In this document: piece by piece, positions 16,242-24,095 of the stretch | Position numbering within the stretch: position 1 is the first letter of the stretch | How the letters are laid out: each line of letters begins with the position of its first letter | DNA from: Arenimonas sp. SCN 70-307 | GTDB lineage: Bacteria > Pseudomonadota > Gammaproteobacteria > Xanthomonadales > Xanthomonadaceae | Length of the DNA: 59,296 nt | Direction of reading: 5' to 3' | Assembly: GCF_001724815.1 (NCBI RefSeq) | Contig: NZ_MEDO01000016.1 | Span: 1-59,296, forward strand | Notes under the pieces: generated by a model | Seen by the model: the letters and a program-made list of their open reading frames with translations, nothing else | What the model was told of the DNA's origin: nothing | Database searches by the model: none | Program-made: the position numbers and the translations under genes

Positions 16242-16607
16242 ATGTTCCGTCCGACCAGCCTCGCCCTGGCCAGCCTGCTCGCCCTGTCGGCCTGCGCCAC
16301 CCCGCCCCAGGACACTCCGCCGGCCGACGAAGGCGACACCGCCTTCGCCCCCGCCCCGCCCCCGCCCACCCTCGAGGACGAGGGCATCCGTGAGAAGCCG
16401 CCCGTGATCTGCAACGACCAAGCCGGCCAGTGGGCCGTTGGCCAGCTCGCCGACGAGGCCCTGGTCGAAAAGGTGCAAGCCGACACCCAGTCCAAGTACG
16501 TGCGCGTGATCAAGCCCGGGATGATGGTGACGATGGATTACCGCGAGGACCGGGTGAACATCGACGTCGACGAGGAAAACCGCGTCACGGCCGTTCGCTG
16601 CGGCTGA
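16242..16607 (+). CDS. I78-family peptidase inhibitor lipoprotein
   Basis: The protein has 121 residues. A lipobox signal (LALASLLALSAC) is followed by a Pro/Ala/Glu-rich linker to about residue 52. A compact C-terminal domain then carries CNDQAGQWAVGQ and the conserved KYVRVIKPGMMVTMDYREDRVNI-type segment of I78 inhibitors, ending in VTAVRCG. The two Cys residues probably form a disulfide. The family contains small serine-protease inhibitors in the cell envelope. The stop lies four bases before the diguanylate cyclase gene, so the two are likely cotranscribed. Confidence 0.85.
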   Translation: MFRPTSLALASLLALSACATPPQDTPPADEGDTAFAPAPPPPTLEDEGIREKPPVICNDQAGQWAVGQLADEALVEKVQADTQSKYVRVIKPGMMVTMDYREDRVNIDVDEENRVTAVRCG

Positions 16608-16611
16608 CGCG

Positions 16612-18474
16612 ATGAACCTGCTGGCCCACCAGGTCCTGCGGCGGGTCGCGCTGTGGTCGAGCCTGGCGGTGCTGGGTGCGACCGCGCTCGGCTATTGGTA
16701 CGCGTTCTCGCTCTCGCGCGACCGTGCCCTCGTGCAGCTGCAGCGCCACGCCGAGCTGCAGGGCCAGCAGCAGGAACAGGCCTTCCAGGATGCACTGGCG
16801 CACCTGGAGCTGTTCCGCGCCGAGTTCCTGCGTCGCTACCGCGACGGCGCCATCGACCACGGCGCGCGCTTCGATGCGATGTACCGCAGCGGCCCCGACG
16901 GCGCGATCCGCCTGGCGCCGGAGTTCTTCCGCGGCGTGCGCCGGCCCGATGGCCAGTACGTGAGCCACACCACCGGCTTCGTCGGCCGCAGCGCCGGCCG
17001 GCCCGACGCCGACCTGCGCCGCCGGCTCGTCATCGCCACCGACCTGGTGGCGCTCTACGGCCCGGCCTGGGGCGAGCCCTTCGCCAACCTGCACGCTTCG
17101 CTGCCGGAAAACGCGCTCGTGAACTACTGGCCGGGCGTGCCCTGGGGCCTGGACGCGCGCGCCGACCTCGACGTCACCGCCGGCGCCGTGGTGGCCGCCA
17201 CGCTGCCGGCCAACAACCCCACGCGCCAGGCGGTCTGGTCCGGCCTCTACTTCGACCTCACCGCGCGCCAGTGGACGGTGACGGTGCAGCTGCCGGTGGA
17301 TGGCGAAGACGGCCGGCACCTGGTCAACCCCAGCCACGACATCCTGCTCGACGAAATCCTGGCGCGCCTGCAGCGAAGCCGCCTCGCCGGCGCGCGCACG
17401 CTGCTGATGAGCCGCGAAGGCCAGCTTATCGCCGGCAACAGCGCGCCCGGCGAAGACGCGCAGGATCGCGGCGTGCTGCACGTGGACAAGCTCGACGACC
17501 CGCTGCCGGCCCGCATCCGCCGCCTGGCGCGCGAACAGTTGGACTCGGGCCAGCCGCAGCAAGTGGTGCGCGACGAGGAAAGCGGCGCCTACATCGTCTT
17601 CAGCCGCGTCGCCGGCCCGGACTGGTGGCTGGCGACGATCTACGGCGCCGAGCAGGTGTCGGGCGCGGCGCACCGCGGCGCGGCGATCATACTGGCGCTC
17701 GGGATCGGGCTGCAGGTGATCCTGCTGGTGGTGGTGGGCAGCGTGCTGGGACGGCGCGTTGGCCAGCCGGTGCGGCAGCTGCAGGCCGCGGCCGAGTCCC
17801 TCGCACGGGGCGAAGCCGCCGGCGCGGCCGGACTGCCGCTGGACGAGGACAACGAGATCGGCAGCCTGGCGCGCAGCTTCCGCGAGCTGGCGCGCATGGT
17901 CGAGCAGCGTCGCCACGAACTCGAGGGCACCGTCGCCGAACGCACCCGCGAGCTGGCCGACGCCAACGCGCGCCTGGAGGAACTCACCCGTACCGACAGC
18001 CTCACCGGCCTGCCCAACCGCCGTGCCTTCGACGCCGACATCGAGGCGTGGCTGGGAACCCGCGGCCCGACCTCGGCGCTGGCGCTGGCGATGATCGACG
18101 TGGACTACTTCAAGCCCTACAACGACACGCTCGGCCACGAAGCCGGCGACCAGGCCCTGCGCGAAGTAGGCGCGGTGCTGGCCGGCCAGACCCGCCGCGA
18201 CGTGCGCTGCTACCGCTACGGCGGCGAGGAATTCGCCATCGTCTTCACCGCCATCGCGGTGCCGCATGCCGAGCGCATCCTGCGCCGGATCCTCGAGGAC
18301 ATCGCCGCGCTGGGCCTGGCCCACCCGGCCAGCCCGCTGGGCGTGGTGACGGTGAGCGCGGGCCTGGCCAAGGCTTACGGCGAGGACATCGACCTGGCCA
18401 CGCTGGCGCGCACCGCCGACCGCCAGCTCTACGCCGCCAAGGCCAGCGGCCGCAACCGGCTCGCCATCGGCTGA
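16612..18474 (+). CDS. Membrane diguanylate cyclase with periplasmic sensor, HAMP and GGDEF domains
   Basis: The protein has 620 residues. An N-terminal membrane helix (about 12-33) precedes a periplasmic sensor region of about 310 residues that resembles a double-Cache fold. A second helix (about 355-375, AIILALGIGLQVILLVVVGSV) leads to HAMP (about 376-430), a short coiled coil (VEQRRHELEGTVAERTREL) and GGDEF (about 455-620). The active site is GGEEF near residue 536, and DSLTGLPNRRAF starts the domain. All catalytic residues look intact. The usual inhibitory RxxD is not present at its normal place (T-R-R-D, shifted by one residue), so product feedback may be weak. The ligand is unknown. Confidence 0.9.
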   Translation: MNLLAHQVLRRVALWSSLAVLGATALGYWYAFSLSRDRALVQLQRHAELQGQQQEQAFQDALAHLELFRAEFLRRYRDGAIDHGARFDAMYRSGPDGAIRLAPEFFRGVRRPDGQYVSHTTGFVGRSAGRPDADLRRRLVIATDLVALYGPAWGEPFANLHASLPENALVNYWPGVPWGLDARADLDVTAGAVVAATLPANNPTRQAVWSGLYFDLTARQWTVTVQLPVDGEDGRHLVNPSHDILLDEILARLQRSRLAGARTLLMSREGQLIAGNSAPGEDAQDRGVLHVDKLDDPLPARIRRLAREQLDSGQPQQVVRDEESGAYIVFSRVAGPDWWLATIYGAEQVSGAAHRGAAIILALGIGLQVILLVVVGSVLGRRVGQPVRQLQAAAESLARGEAAGAAGLPLDEDNEIGSLARSFRELARMVEQRRHELEGTVAERTRELADANARLEELTRTDSLTGLPNRRAFDADIEAWLGTRGPTSALALAMIDVDYFKPYNDTLGHEAGDQALREVGAVLAGQTRRDVRCYRYGGEEFAIVFTAIAVPHAERILRRILEDIAALGLAHPASPLGVVTVSAGLAKAYGEDIDLATLARTADRQLYAAKASGRNRLAIG

Positions 18475-18483
18475 GCGCGCGGC

Positions 18484-19323
18484 TCAGTGCGAGAGCAGCA
18501 CCGGCAGGCGTGCGCCATTGAGCACGGTGCGGGTGACCCCGCCGAACACCTGCTCGCGCCAGCGCGAATGGCTGAAGCCGCCCATCACCAGCAGGTCGGC
18601 CACGGCGCCGCGGCAGTGCTCGAGGATGGCCTCGCCGGTGCTGCGCGTGCCCTTCTCGACGATTTCCACCTTCGCGTGGCAGCCATGCCGCGCCAGGTGC
18701 CGGGCGATGTCGGCGCCGGGCGCCTCGCCGTGGCCGAGCGCGGTGGCTTCGGGGTTGACCACCAGCACGTCCACGCGCGCGTCGCGTGGCAGCCAGGGCA
18801 GGGCGTCGTGCAGCGCGCGGCTGGCCTCGCGGCGCGGCTGCCAGGCCAGCACCACGCGCCGCGGCGGCACCATCAGCTTCACGCCGTGCGGCACCATCAG
18901 CACCGGCCGGCCCGAGTGCATCAGCAGCGCGTCGAACCCCGTACCGAAGCGCGAACCAGGTTCATTTTCCACCGGCCCGCCGAACACGCACAGGTCGGCA
19001 TAACGCGCGTGCAGCGCGGCGACTTCCTCGGGCCAGGCCAGCGGCGAATCCACCACCCGCACCTCGTGCGCGATGCCGGCGGCCGACAGATGCTCGCGGG
19101 CCACGCCGGCGGCGCGCTCGGCAGCCGCGCGCAGCGCCTCGTAGCCGGCCTGGTCCAGGCCGATGGCGGTGACGCCCCACTCGCTGGCGAAGGGCACCGG
19201 CGCATGCGCGACGGCCAGTGCGGCCACGTGCGCGTCGTGCACGCGGGCCAGGGCGGCCGCGGCTTCGAGCGCCGCGTGGTCGGCGGCATTGCCCTGCAGG
19301 AAGACGAACAGGTCGCGGATCAT
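18484..19323 (-). CDS. Universal stress protein with two Usp-type domains
   Basis: The protein has 279 residues from the ATG at 19323 (MIRDLFVFLQGN). The second half carries the Usp nucleotide-binding pattern: RRVVLAWQPRREASRALHDA early and LLVMGGFSHSRWREQVFGGVTRTVL late (G-2x-G-9x-G-type). The first half is a related, more degenerate Usp domain. Such tandem proteins are cytoplasmic and tied to hypoxia or starvation. An FNR/Anr-type box (TTGAC-n4-GTCAA, 19383-19396) is centred about 65 bases upstream of the start, suggesting oxygen-dependent control. Confidence 0.88.
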   Translation of the reverse strand: MIRDLFVFLQGNAADHAALEAAAALARVHDAHVAALAVAHAPVPFASEWGVTAIGLDQAGYEALRAAAERAAGVAREHLSAAGIAHEVRVVDSPLAWPEEVAALHARYADLCVFGGPVENEPGSRFGTGFDALLMHSGRPVLMVPHGVKLMVPPRRVVLAWQPRREASRALHDALPWLPRDARVDVLVVNPEATALGHGEAPGADIARHLARHGCHAKVEIVEKGTRSTGEAILEHCRGAVADLLVMGGFSHSRWREQVFGGVTRTVLNGARLPVLLSH

Positions 19324-19382
19324 GGCCAGGCTCCTCGGTGCACGGGGTGGCTTGAACGCTACGCCGACGGGCACGGCCGGCG

Positions 19383-19396
19383 TTGACGTGGGTCAA
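19383..19396. promoter_or_regulatory. FNR/Anr-like box upstream of universal stress gene
   Basis: TTGAC (19383-19387) and GTCAA (19392-19396) form a perfect dyad around four bases. This is close to the FNR/Anr consensus TTGAT-n4-ATCAA, with G/C changes common in GC-rich proteobacteria. It lies in the divergent region between the universal stress gene and mrfA. Boxes of this type are often found before universal stress genes. Confidence 0.55.
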
Positions 19397-19413
19397 GCCT
19401 GCGCCCGCGCGGC

Positions 19414-19430
19414 GTCTCATTCAATGAGAC
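19414..19430. promoter_or_regulatory. Perfect palindrome GTCTCATT-C-AATGAGAC before mrfA
   Basis: Eight-base arms surround a single central base, 46 bases upstream of the helicase start. It could be an operator for a dimeric repressor. It does not match the gammaproteobacterial LexA box CTGT-n8-ACAG. Confidence 0.4.
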
Positions 19431-19475
19431 GGGGCCGGCGGCTAATGACGGCCGGACCGCCCACGGAATGCCGCC

Positions 19476-21926
19476 ATGCCCCCGCAAGCCCTCGCCCGCC
19501 GCGATGCCCAGGCCCTGGCCCTGGAGCCCGGCCAGCCCGCCGATGCCCCGCTCGCCCCGCGCGTGCGCGACCCGCGCCAGCTGGCGCAGCGCCTGCGCGG
19601 CAAGTATTCCGACCGGGTGACCGGCCACTTCGTGCTGCCCGCGCGCGAAGGCCGCTACGCGCCGCTGCCCGACGCGCTGCCGCCGGGGCTGGCCACGGCG
19701 CTGCGTTCGCGCGGCATCGAGCGGCTCTACAGCCACCAGGCCCAGGCTTGGGAGGCCGCGCAGGCCGGGCAGAACCTGGTCGTCGTCACGCCCACGGCTT
19801 CGGGCAAGAGCCTGTGCTACACGCTGCCGGTGGCGGCGGCGGCGATGCAGGCGCAGGCCAAGGCGCTGTTCCTGTTCCCGACCAAGGCGCTGGCGCAGGA
19901 CCAGGTGGCCGAGCTGCTCGAGCTCAACCGCGCCGGCGACCTGGGCCTGCGCTGCCACACCTTCGACGGCGACACGCCAGGCGACGCGCGCCAGGCCATC
20001 CGCCTGCACGCCGACCTGGTGGTGTCCAACCCCGACATGCTCCACCAGGCCATCCTGCCGCACCACACCAAGTGGGCGCAGTTCTTCGAGAACCTGCGCT
20101 ACGTGGTCATCGACGAGGTGCACACCTACCGCGGCGTGTTCGGCTCGCACCTGGCCAACGTGCTGCGGCGGCTGCAGCGCGTATGCGCCTTCTACGGCGC
20201 CAAACCGCAGTTCATCCTGTGCTCGGCCACCATCGGCAACCCGAAGGCGCACGCCGAGGCGCTGGTGGAGGCGCCGGTCACGGCCATCACCGAATCGGGC
20301 GCGCCGGTGGGCGAGAAGCACCTGCTGCTGTGGAACCCGCCGGTGGTGAACCCCGACCTGGGCCTGCGCGCCTCGGCGCGCTCGCAGTCCAACCGCATCG
20401 CCCGGCTGGCCATCCGCGCGGGGCTCAAGACGCTGGTGTTCGCGCAGTCGCGCACCATGGTCGAGGTGCTCACCAAGTACCTCAAGGACGTGTTCGACCA
20501 CGACCCGCGCAAGCCGCCGCGCATCCGCGCCTACCGCGGCGGTTACCTGCCCAACGAACGCCGCGAGGCCGAGCGCGCCATGCGCGCGGGCCACGTGGAC
20601 GGCATCGTCAGCACCTCGGCCCTGGAGCTGGGCGTGGACATCGGCGCGCTCGACGTGGTCGTGCTCAACGGCTATCCGGGCTCGGTGGCGGCCACCTGGC
20701 AGCGCGTGGGCCGCGCCGGCCGGCGCCAGCAGCCCTCGCTGGGCGTGCTGGTGGCCTCGTCCGATCCGCTCGACCAGTACCTGGTGCGGCATCCGGACTT
20801 TTTCGAAGCCGCCAACCCCGAGCACGCGCGCATCGCGCCCGACCAGCCGCTGATCCTCCTCGACCACCTGCGCTGCGCCGCCTTCGAGCTGCCCTTCCTG
20901 CGCGGCGAGCGCTACGGGCCGATGGACCCGGCGCCCTGGCTCGACGTGCTGGCCGAAACCGGCGTGCTGCACGCCGAGGGCCAGCGCTGGGACTGGATCG
21001 CCGACAGCTACCCGGCCAATGCGGTGTCGCTGCGCGCGGTGGCCGACGGCAACTTCGTGGTGGTCGACCGCACCGACGGCGCGCAGAAGATCATCGCCGA
21101 GGTCGATTATTCCGCCGCCGCGCTCACGCTCTACGAGGGCGCCATCCACATGGTGCAGTCGGTGCCCTTCCAGGTGGAGCGGCTCGACTGGGAAGGCCGC
21201 AAGGCCTACGTCACCCGCACGCACGTGGATTACTACACCGACGCCATCGACTACACGCGCCTGAAGGTGCTCGAACAGTTCGACGGCGTGCGCGCCGGCG
21301 AGGGCAGCGCGCGCCATGGCGAGGTCCACGTGGTGCGGCGCGTGCCGGGCTACAAGAAGATCCGCTACTACACCCACGAGAACATCGGCTACGGGCCGGT
21401 GAACCTGCCCGACCAGGAAATGCACACCACGGCGGCCTGGTGGCAGCTGGCGCAGGACACGCTCGAGCGCGCCTTCGCCTCGCGCCAGGACGCGCTCGAC
21501 GGCTTCCTGGGCGCCGCGCACGCGCTGCATCTGGTGGCCACGGTGGCGGTGATGGCCGAAGCGCGCGACCTGCGCCAGGCGGTGGGCAGCGGCGACGGCG
21601 CCTGGTTCGCCCAGGCCGATGGCCGCGGCCGCGGCCAGCTGCGCGGCAGCGACGGCCAGCCCGGGCATCCCGATGCCGCCGAGCGCTTCACGCCCACGGT
21701 CTACCTCTACGACAACTACCCCGGCGGCATCGGCCTGAGCGAGCCGTTGTGGCGGCGCCAGGCCGAACTGGTGCAGCGCGCCCGCGAACTGGTCTCGGCC
21801 TGCGACTGCCGCGCCGGCTGCCCGGCCTGCGTGGGGCCCATCCTCGCCAGCGATGAAGACAAGGCCGAAGGCACGCCCCGGGCGCTGGCGGCGAAGGTGC
21901 TGGCGCTGCTCGGGGACGCAGGGTGA
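19476..21926 (+). CDS. mrfA: DEAD/DEAH-box helicase with DUF1998 domain (MrfA/YprA-like)
   Basis: The protein has 816 residues. An SF2 helicase core shows Walker A TPTASGKS (near 108), DEVH (near 212), SATIGNP (near 250) and motif VI QRVGRAGR (near 409). The C-terminal DUF1998-type region carries the metal-binding CDCRAGCPACVGP (four Cys, about 776-785). This is the architecture of B. subtilis MrfA and yeast Hrq1, 3'-5' helicases; MrfA repairs mitomycin C adducts with the exonuclease MrfB. The next gene here, overlapping as GTGA, encodes the MrfB-type exonuclease, which strongly supports the assignment. Confidence 0.9.
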   Translation: MPPQALARRDAQALALEPGQPADAPLAPRVRDPRQLAQRLRGKYSDRVTGHFVLPAREGRYAPLPDALPPGLATALRSRGIERLYSHQAQAWEAAQAGQNLVVVTPTASGKSLCYTLPVAAAAMQAQAKALFLFPTKALAQDQVAELLELNRAGDLGLRCHTFDGDTPGDARQAIRLHADLVVSNPDMLHQAILPHHTKWAQFFENLRYVVIDEVHTYRGVFGSHLANVLRRLQRVCAFYGAKPQFILCSATIGNPKAHAEALVEAPVTAITESGAPVGEKHLLLWNPPVVNPDLGLRASARSQSNRIARLAIRAGLKTLVFAQSRTMVEVLTKYLKDVFDHDPRKPPRIRAYRGGYLPNERREAERAMRAGHVDGIVSTSALELGVDIGALDVVVLNGYPGSVAATWQRVGRAGRRQQPSLGVLVASSDPLDQYLVRHPDFFEAANPEHARIAPDQPLILLDHLRCAAFELPFLRGERYGPMDPAPWLDVLAETGVLHAEGQRWDWIADSYPANAVSLRAVADGNFVVVDRTDGAQKIIAEVDYSAAALTLYEGAIHMVQSVPFQVERLDWEGRKAYVTRTHVDYYTDAIDYTRLKVLEQFDGVRAGEGSARHGEVHVVRRVPGYKKIRYYTHENIGYGPVNLPDQEMHTTAAWWQLAQDTLERAFASRQDALDGFLGAAHALHLVATVAVMAEARDLRQAVGSGDGAWFAQADGRGRGQLRGSDGQPGHPDAAERFTPTVYLYDNYPGGIGLSEPLWRRQAELVQRARELVSACDCRAGCPACVGPILASDEDKAEGTPRALAAKVLALLGDAG

Positions 21927-22849
21927 GCGCGGCGCTGTTGGAGAAGCTGCGCGCGCTGCAGCGGCAGGCGGGAAGGGCGACCCCTCTCCCCGGCCCTCTC
22001 CCACAAGGGGAGAGGGAGACAGGCAAAGCCCCTCTCCCCTTGTGGGAGAGGGGTTGGGGAGAGGGGTCCCCCCAATCGCTGCCACGTCCCCAAGTACCTG
22101 AAAATATCCGCCGCCTGCTCGGCCTGCGCACCCGCTCGCTCTCCGTCGTGCCCGCGCCACGCGTGCAGGACCGCCACCTGCCCGGCGACGAAATCGCCCC
22201 CGGCCTGCGCTACGTCGAATCCCGCCACGACGCCCCGCCGCTGCCGCATTCCATCGACGCCCGCTTCGCCCGCGACTTCACCGACCTCGCCCGCGACGAG
22301 GTGCTGTGCTTCGACACCGAAACCACCGGCCTGGCCGGCGGCACCGGCACGCGGGCCTTCGTGATCGGCGCGGCCGACCTGGTGGACGGCCAGCTGCGCA
22401 TCCGCCAGCTGCTGACCACCACCCTGGCCGCCGAGCAGGCGATGCTCGAAACCTTCGCCCGCTGGCTGTCGCCGGCCACGGTGCTGGTGAGCTATAACGG
22501 CCGCAGCTACGACGCGCCCCTGCTCAAGGCGCGCTACCGGCTCGCGCGCCTGCCCTGCCCGGTCACGCCGCTGGCGCACCTCGACCTGCTGCATCCGTCG
22601 CGCCGGCGCTGGCGCGGCCGCTGGGAGAACTGCCGCCTGGCCACCATCGAACACCGCGTGCTGGGCGTCGTGCGCGAGGACGACCTGCCCGGCAGCGAAG
22701 CCCCGCGCGCCTGGCGCGACTACCTGGGCGGTGGCCCCGCCACCGACCTGCGCCGCGTGCTGGCGCACAACCACACCGACGTGCGCAGCCTGGCCTGGCT
22801 GCTCGCCCACCTCGCCAAACAGGGGTCGGAGGTAATTTCCCCGCCCTGA
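21923..22849 (+). CDS. mrfB: MrfB/YprB-like DEDDh-type exonuclease, carrying repeat-derived segments
   Basis: The protein has 308 residues and starts with GTG overlapping the mrfA stop. The ribonuclease H-like fold shows Exo I DTETTG (near 130), Exo II around LVSYNGRSYDAPLL (near 191) and Exo III around HNHTDVRSLAWLL (near 283-290). B. subtilis MrfB is a metal-dependent 3'-5' exonuclease that works with MrfA. About 30 residues near the N-terminus (about 19-48, including PLPQGERE and PLPLWERGWGEGS) are encoded by a genomic palindromic repeat. The last eight or so residues (QGSEVISPP) come from a second repeat whose left arm ends at the stop codon. The catalytic core between them looks intact. 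Confidence 0.85.
   Translation: MSAALLEKLRALQRQAGRATPLPGPLPQGERETGKAPLPLWERGWGEGSPQSLPRPQVPENIRRLLGLRTRSLSVVPAPRVQDRHLPGDEIAPGLRYVESRHDAPPLPHSIDARFARDFTDLARDEVLCFDTETTGLAGGTGTRAFVIGAADLVDGQLRIRQLLTTTLAAEQAMLETFARWLSPATVLVSYNGRSYDAPLLKARYRLARLPCPVTPLAHLDLLHPSRRRWRGRWENCRLATIEHRVLGVVREDDLPGSEAPRAWRDYLGGGPATDLRRVLAHNHTDVRSLAWLLAHLAKQGSEVISPP
21979..22068. repeat. CCCTCTCC-type inverted repeat inside mrfB
   Basis: The left copy (21979-22016) and right copy (22029-22068) are near-perfect inverted copies of about 38-40 bases, each holding CCCTCTCCCACAAGGGGAGAG. This repeat family is common between genes in xanthomonads and pseudomonads. Here it lies inside an open frame and keeps it open. Confidence 0.85.
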
Positions 22850-22901
22850 AGCCGTTCGGCTTGCTGATTGGTCCCGTGGCGGGGAAATTACCTCCGACCC
22901 C
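22822..22901. repeat. GGGGTCGGAGG-type hairpin repeat at the mrfB/alkD junction
   Basis: A 24-base left arm (22822-22845, starting GGGGTCGGAGGTAATTTCCC) is perfectly complementary to 22878-22901, with a 32-base loop. The mrfB stop (22847-22849) falls just after the left arm. The right arm ends 14 bases before the alkD-like start. The element is related to the hairpin at 49298-49340. Confidence 0.85.
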
Positions 22902-22915
22902 ATGCATTGACGGCC

Positions 22916-24043
22916 ATGCCCGAGCCCTTCAAGAACCTGATCAATGCCGCGCTGGTGCAGGCCTGCGGCCAGCACCTGCGCCGCGCCTGGCCCGGTTTCG
23001 ACCGCCGCGGCTTCGAGGCGCGCGCGCTCGGCGGCCTCGATGCGCTGGAGATGAAGGCACGTGCGATGCACATCGCAGACGCGCTGGAAGCGACGCTGCC
23101 GGAAGACTTCGATCGCGCCGCCGGCATCATCGAGCGCGCGCTGGCACCACCGGCCACCGACGACCGCCTGGGTTTCGCCACCAGCGAGGCCGGTCTGGCC
23201 GGCTGGATCGGCTGGCCGCTCGGCGAGTTCATCGCCCGCCGCGGCCAGTCCGAACCGGAACGTGCGCTGCTGGCGCTGCGCGAACTCACCCAGCGCTTCA
23301 CCAGCGAGTTCGCCGTGCGGCCCTTCCTGCAGAACCACTTCGCGCTGACGATCACGCGCCTTCGGGCGTGGAGCAGCGACGCCAGCCCACACGTGCGCCG
23401 CTGGACCAGCGAAGGCAGCCGGCCGCGCCTGCCCTGGGGACTGCAGGTGAAGTCGCTGATCGTCGATCCGTCGCCGACGCTGCCGCTGCTCGCGTCCCTC
23501 CAGGATGACCCCAGCGAATACGTGCGCCGCAGCGTGGCCAACCACCTCAACGACATCGCGAGGGACCACCCGGCCGTGGTCGCCGAATGGCTCGAAACCT
23601 ACCTGCCCGACGCAGGCGCCGAACGAACGGCCCTGCTTCGCCACGCCAGTCGCACCCTGGTCAAGCGGGGCGATCGTCGCGTCCTGAAGGCCTGGGGCCT
23701 GGGCGGCCGGCTGGCGGGCACGGCGAGTCTGGCGCTGACGCCCGGGCGGGTGTCGGTCGGTGAGTCGGTGCAGCTGAAGGTGACGATCGCATCGGACTCG
23801 CGGCGCAGGCAGGACCTGGTGATCGACTACGTCGTGCACCACCTCAAGGCCAACGGCGGGACGTCGCCCAAGGTGTTCAAGGGCTGGACGCTGGCGCTGG
23901 CGCCGGGCGAAACGCGCCAGCTTTCCAGGTCACATTCGCTTCGGCCGGTCACGACCCGCCGCTATTACCCCGGGCTGCACCGCATTGAGCTCAAGGCCAA
24001 TGGCACCGTCGTGGCCGAGGCCTGCTTCACGCTGTGCAGCTGA
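22916..24043 (+). CDS. DNA alkylation repair protein (AlkD-like HEAT-repeat glycosylase)
   Basis: The protein has 375 residues from the ATG at 22916 (MPEPFKNLINAALV), which is placed after the repeat. Its helical HEAT-like repeats are typical of the AlkC/AlkD superfamily: FLQNHFALTITRLRAWSSD, then SPHVRRWTSEGSRPRLPW, then DPSEYVRRSVANHLNDIAR. The R-x-W-x-SE-G-x-RPRLPW stretch is characteristic. A C-terminal domain (about 270-375, SLALTPGRVSVGESVQL onward) looks like an immunoglobulin-like add-on found in AlkC-type members. These enzymes excise N3- and N7-alkylpurines. The gene follows mrfAB on the same strand, forming a DNA-damage repair cluster. Confidence 0.85.
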   Translation: MPEPFKNLINAALVQACGQHLRRAWPGFDRRGFEARALGGLDALEMKARAMHIADALEATLPEDFDRAAGIIERALAPPATDDRLGFATSEAGLAGWIGWPLGEFIARRGQSEPERALLALRELTQRFTSEFAVRPFLQNHFALTITRLRAWSSDASPHVRRWTSEGSRPRLPWGLQVKSLIVDPSPTLPLLASLQDDPSEYVRRSVANHLNDIARDHPAVVAEWLETYLPDAGAERTALLRHASRTLVKRGDRRVLKAWGLGGRLAGTASLALTPGRVSVGESVQLKVTIASDSRRRQDLVIDYVVHHLKANGGTSPKVFKGWTLALAPGETRQLSRSHSLRPVTTRRYYPGLHRIELKANGTVVAEACFTLCS

Positions 24044-24048
24044 AAAGA

Positions 24049-24072
24049 ACGGGCCCGCCGAAGCGGGCCCGT
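24049..24072 (-). terminator. Rho-independent terminator of the endonuclease gene
   Basis: ACGGGCCCGC (24049-24058) and GCGGGCCCGT (24063-24072) pair perfectly around CGAA. On the minus strand the hairpin is followed by TTCTTTTC, giving a proper U-rich tail for the gene that ends at 24096. It may also slow plus-strand transcripts from the alkD-like gene. Confidence 0.7.
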
Positions 24073-24095
24073 CGATCAGCGGCGCAAACGTCGCC

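Noticed and set aside
19414-19430. LexA box for the mrf operon
   Set aside because: The palindrome GTCTCATT-C-AATGAGAC does not match CTGT-n8-ACAG or the xanthomonad TTAG-type LexA site.
19359-22160. A 933-residue minus-strand open frame across mrfA
   Set aside because: It is a shadow in GC-rich DNA. The sequence is low-complexity Arg/Gly/His/Val, without domains, while the plus strand has clear helicase motifs.
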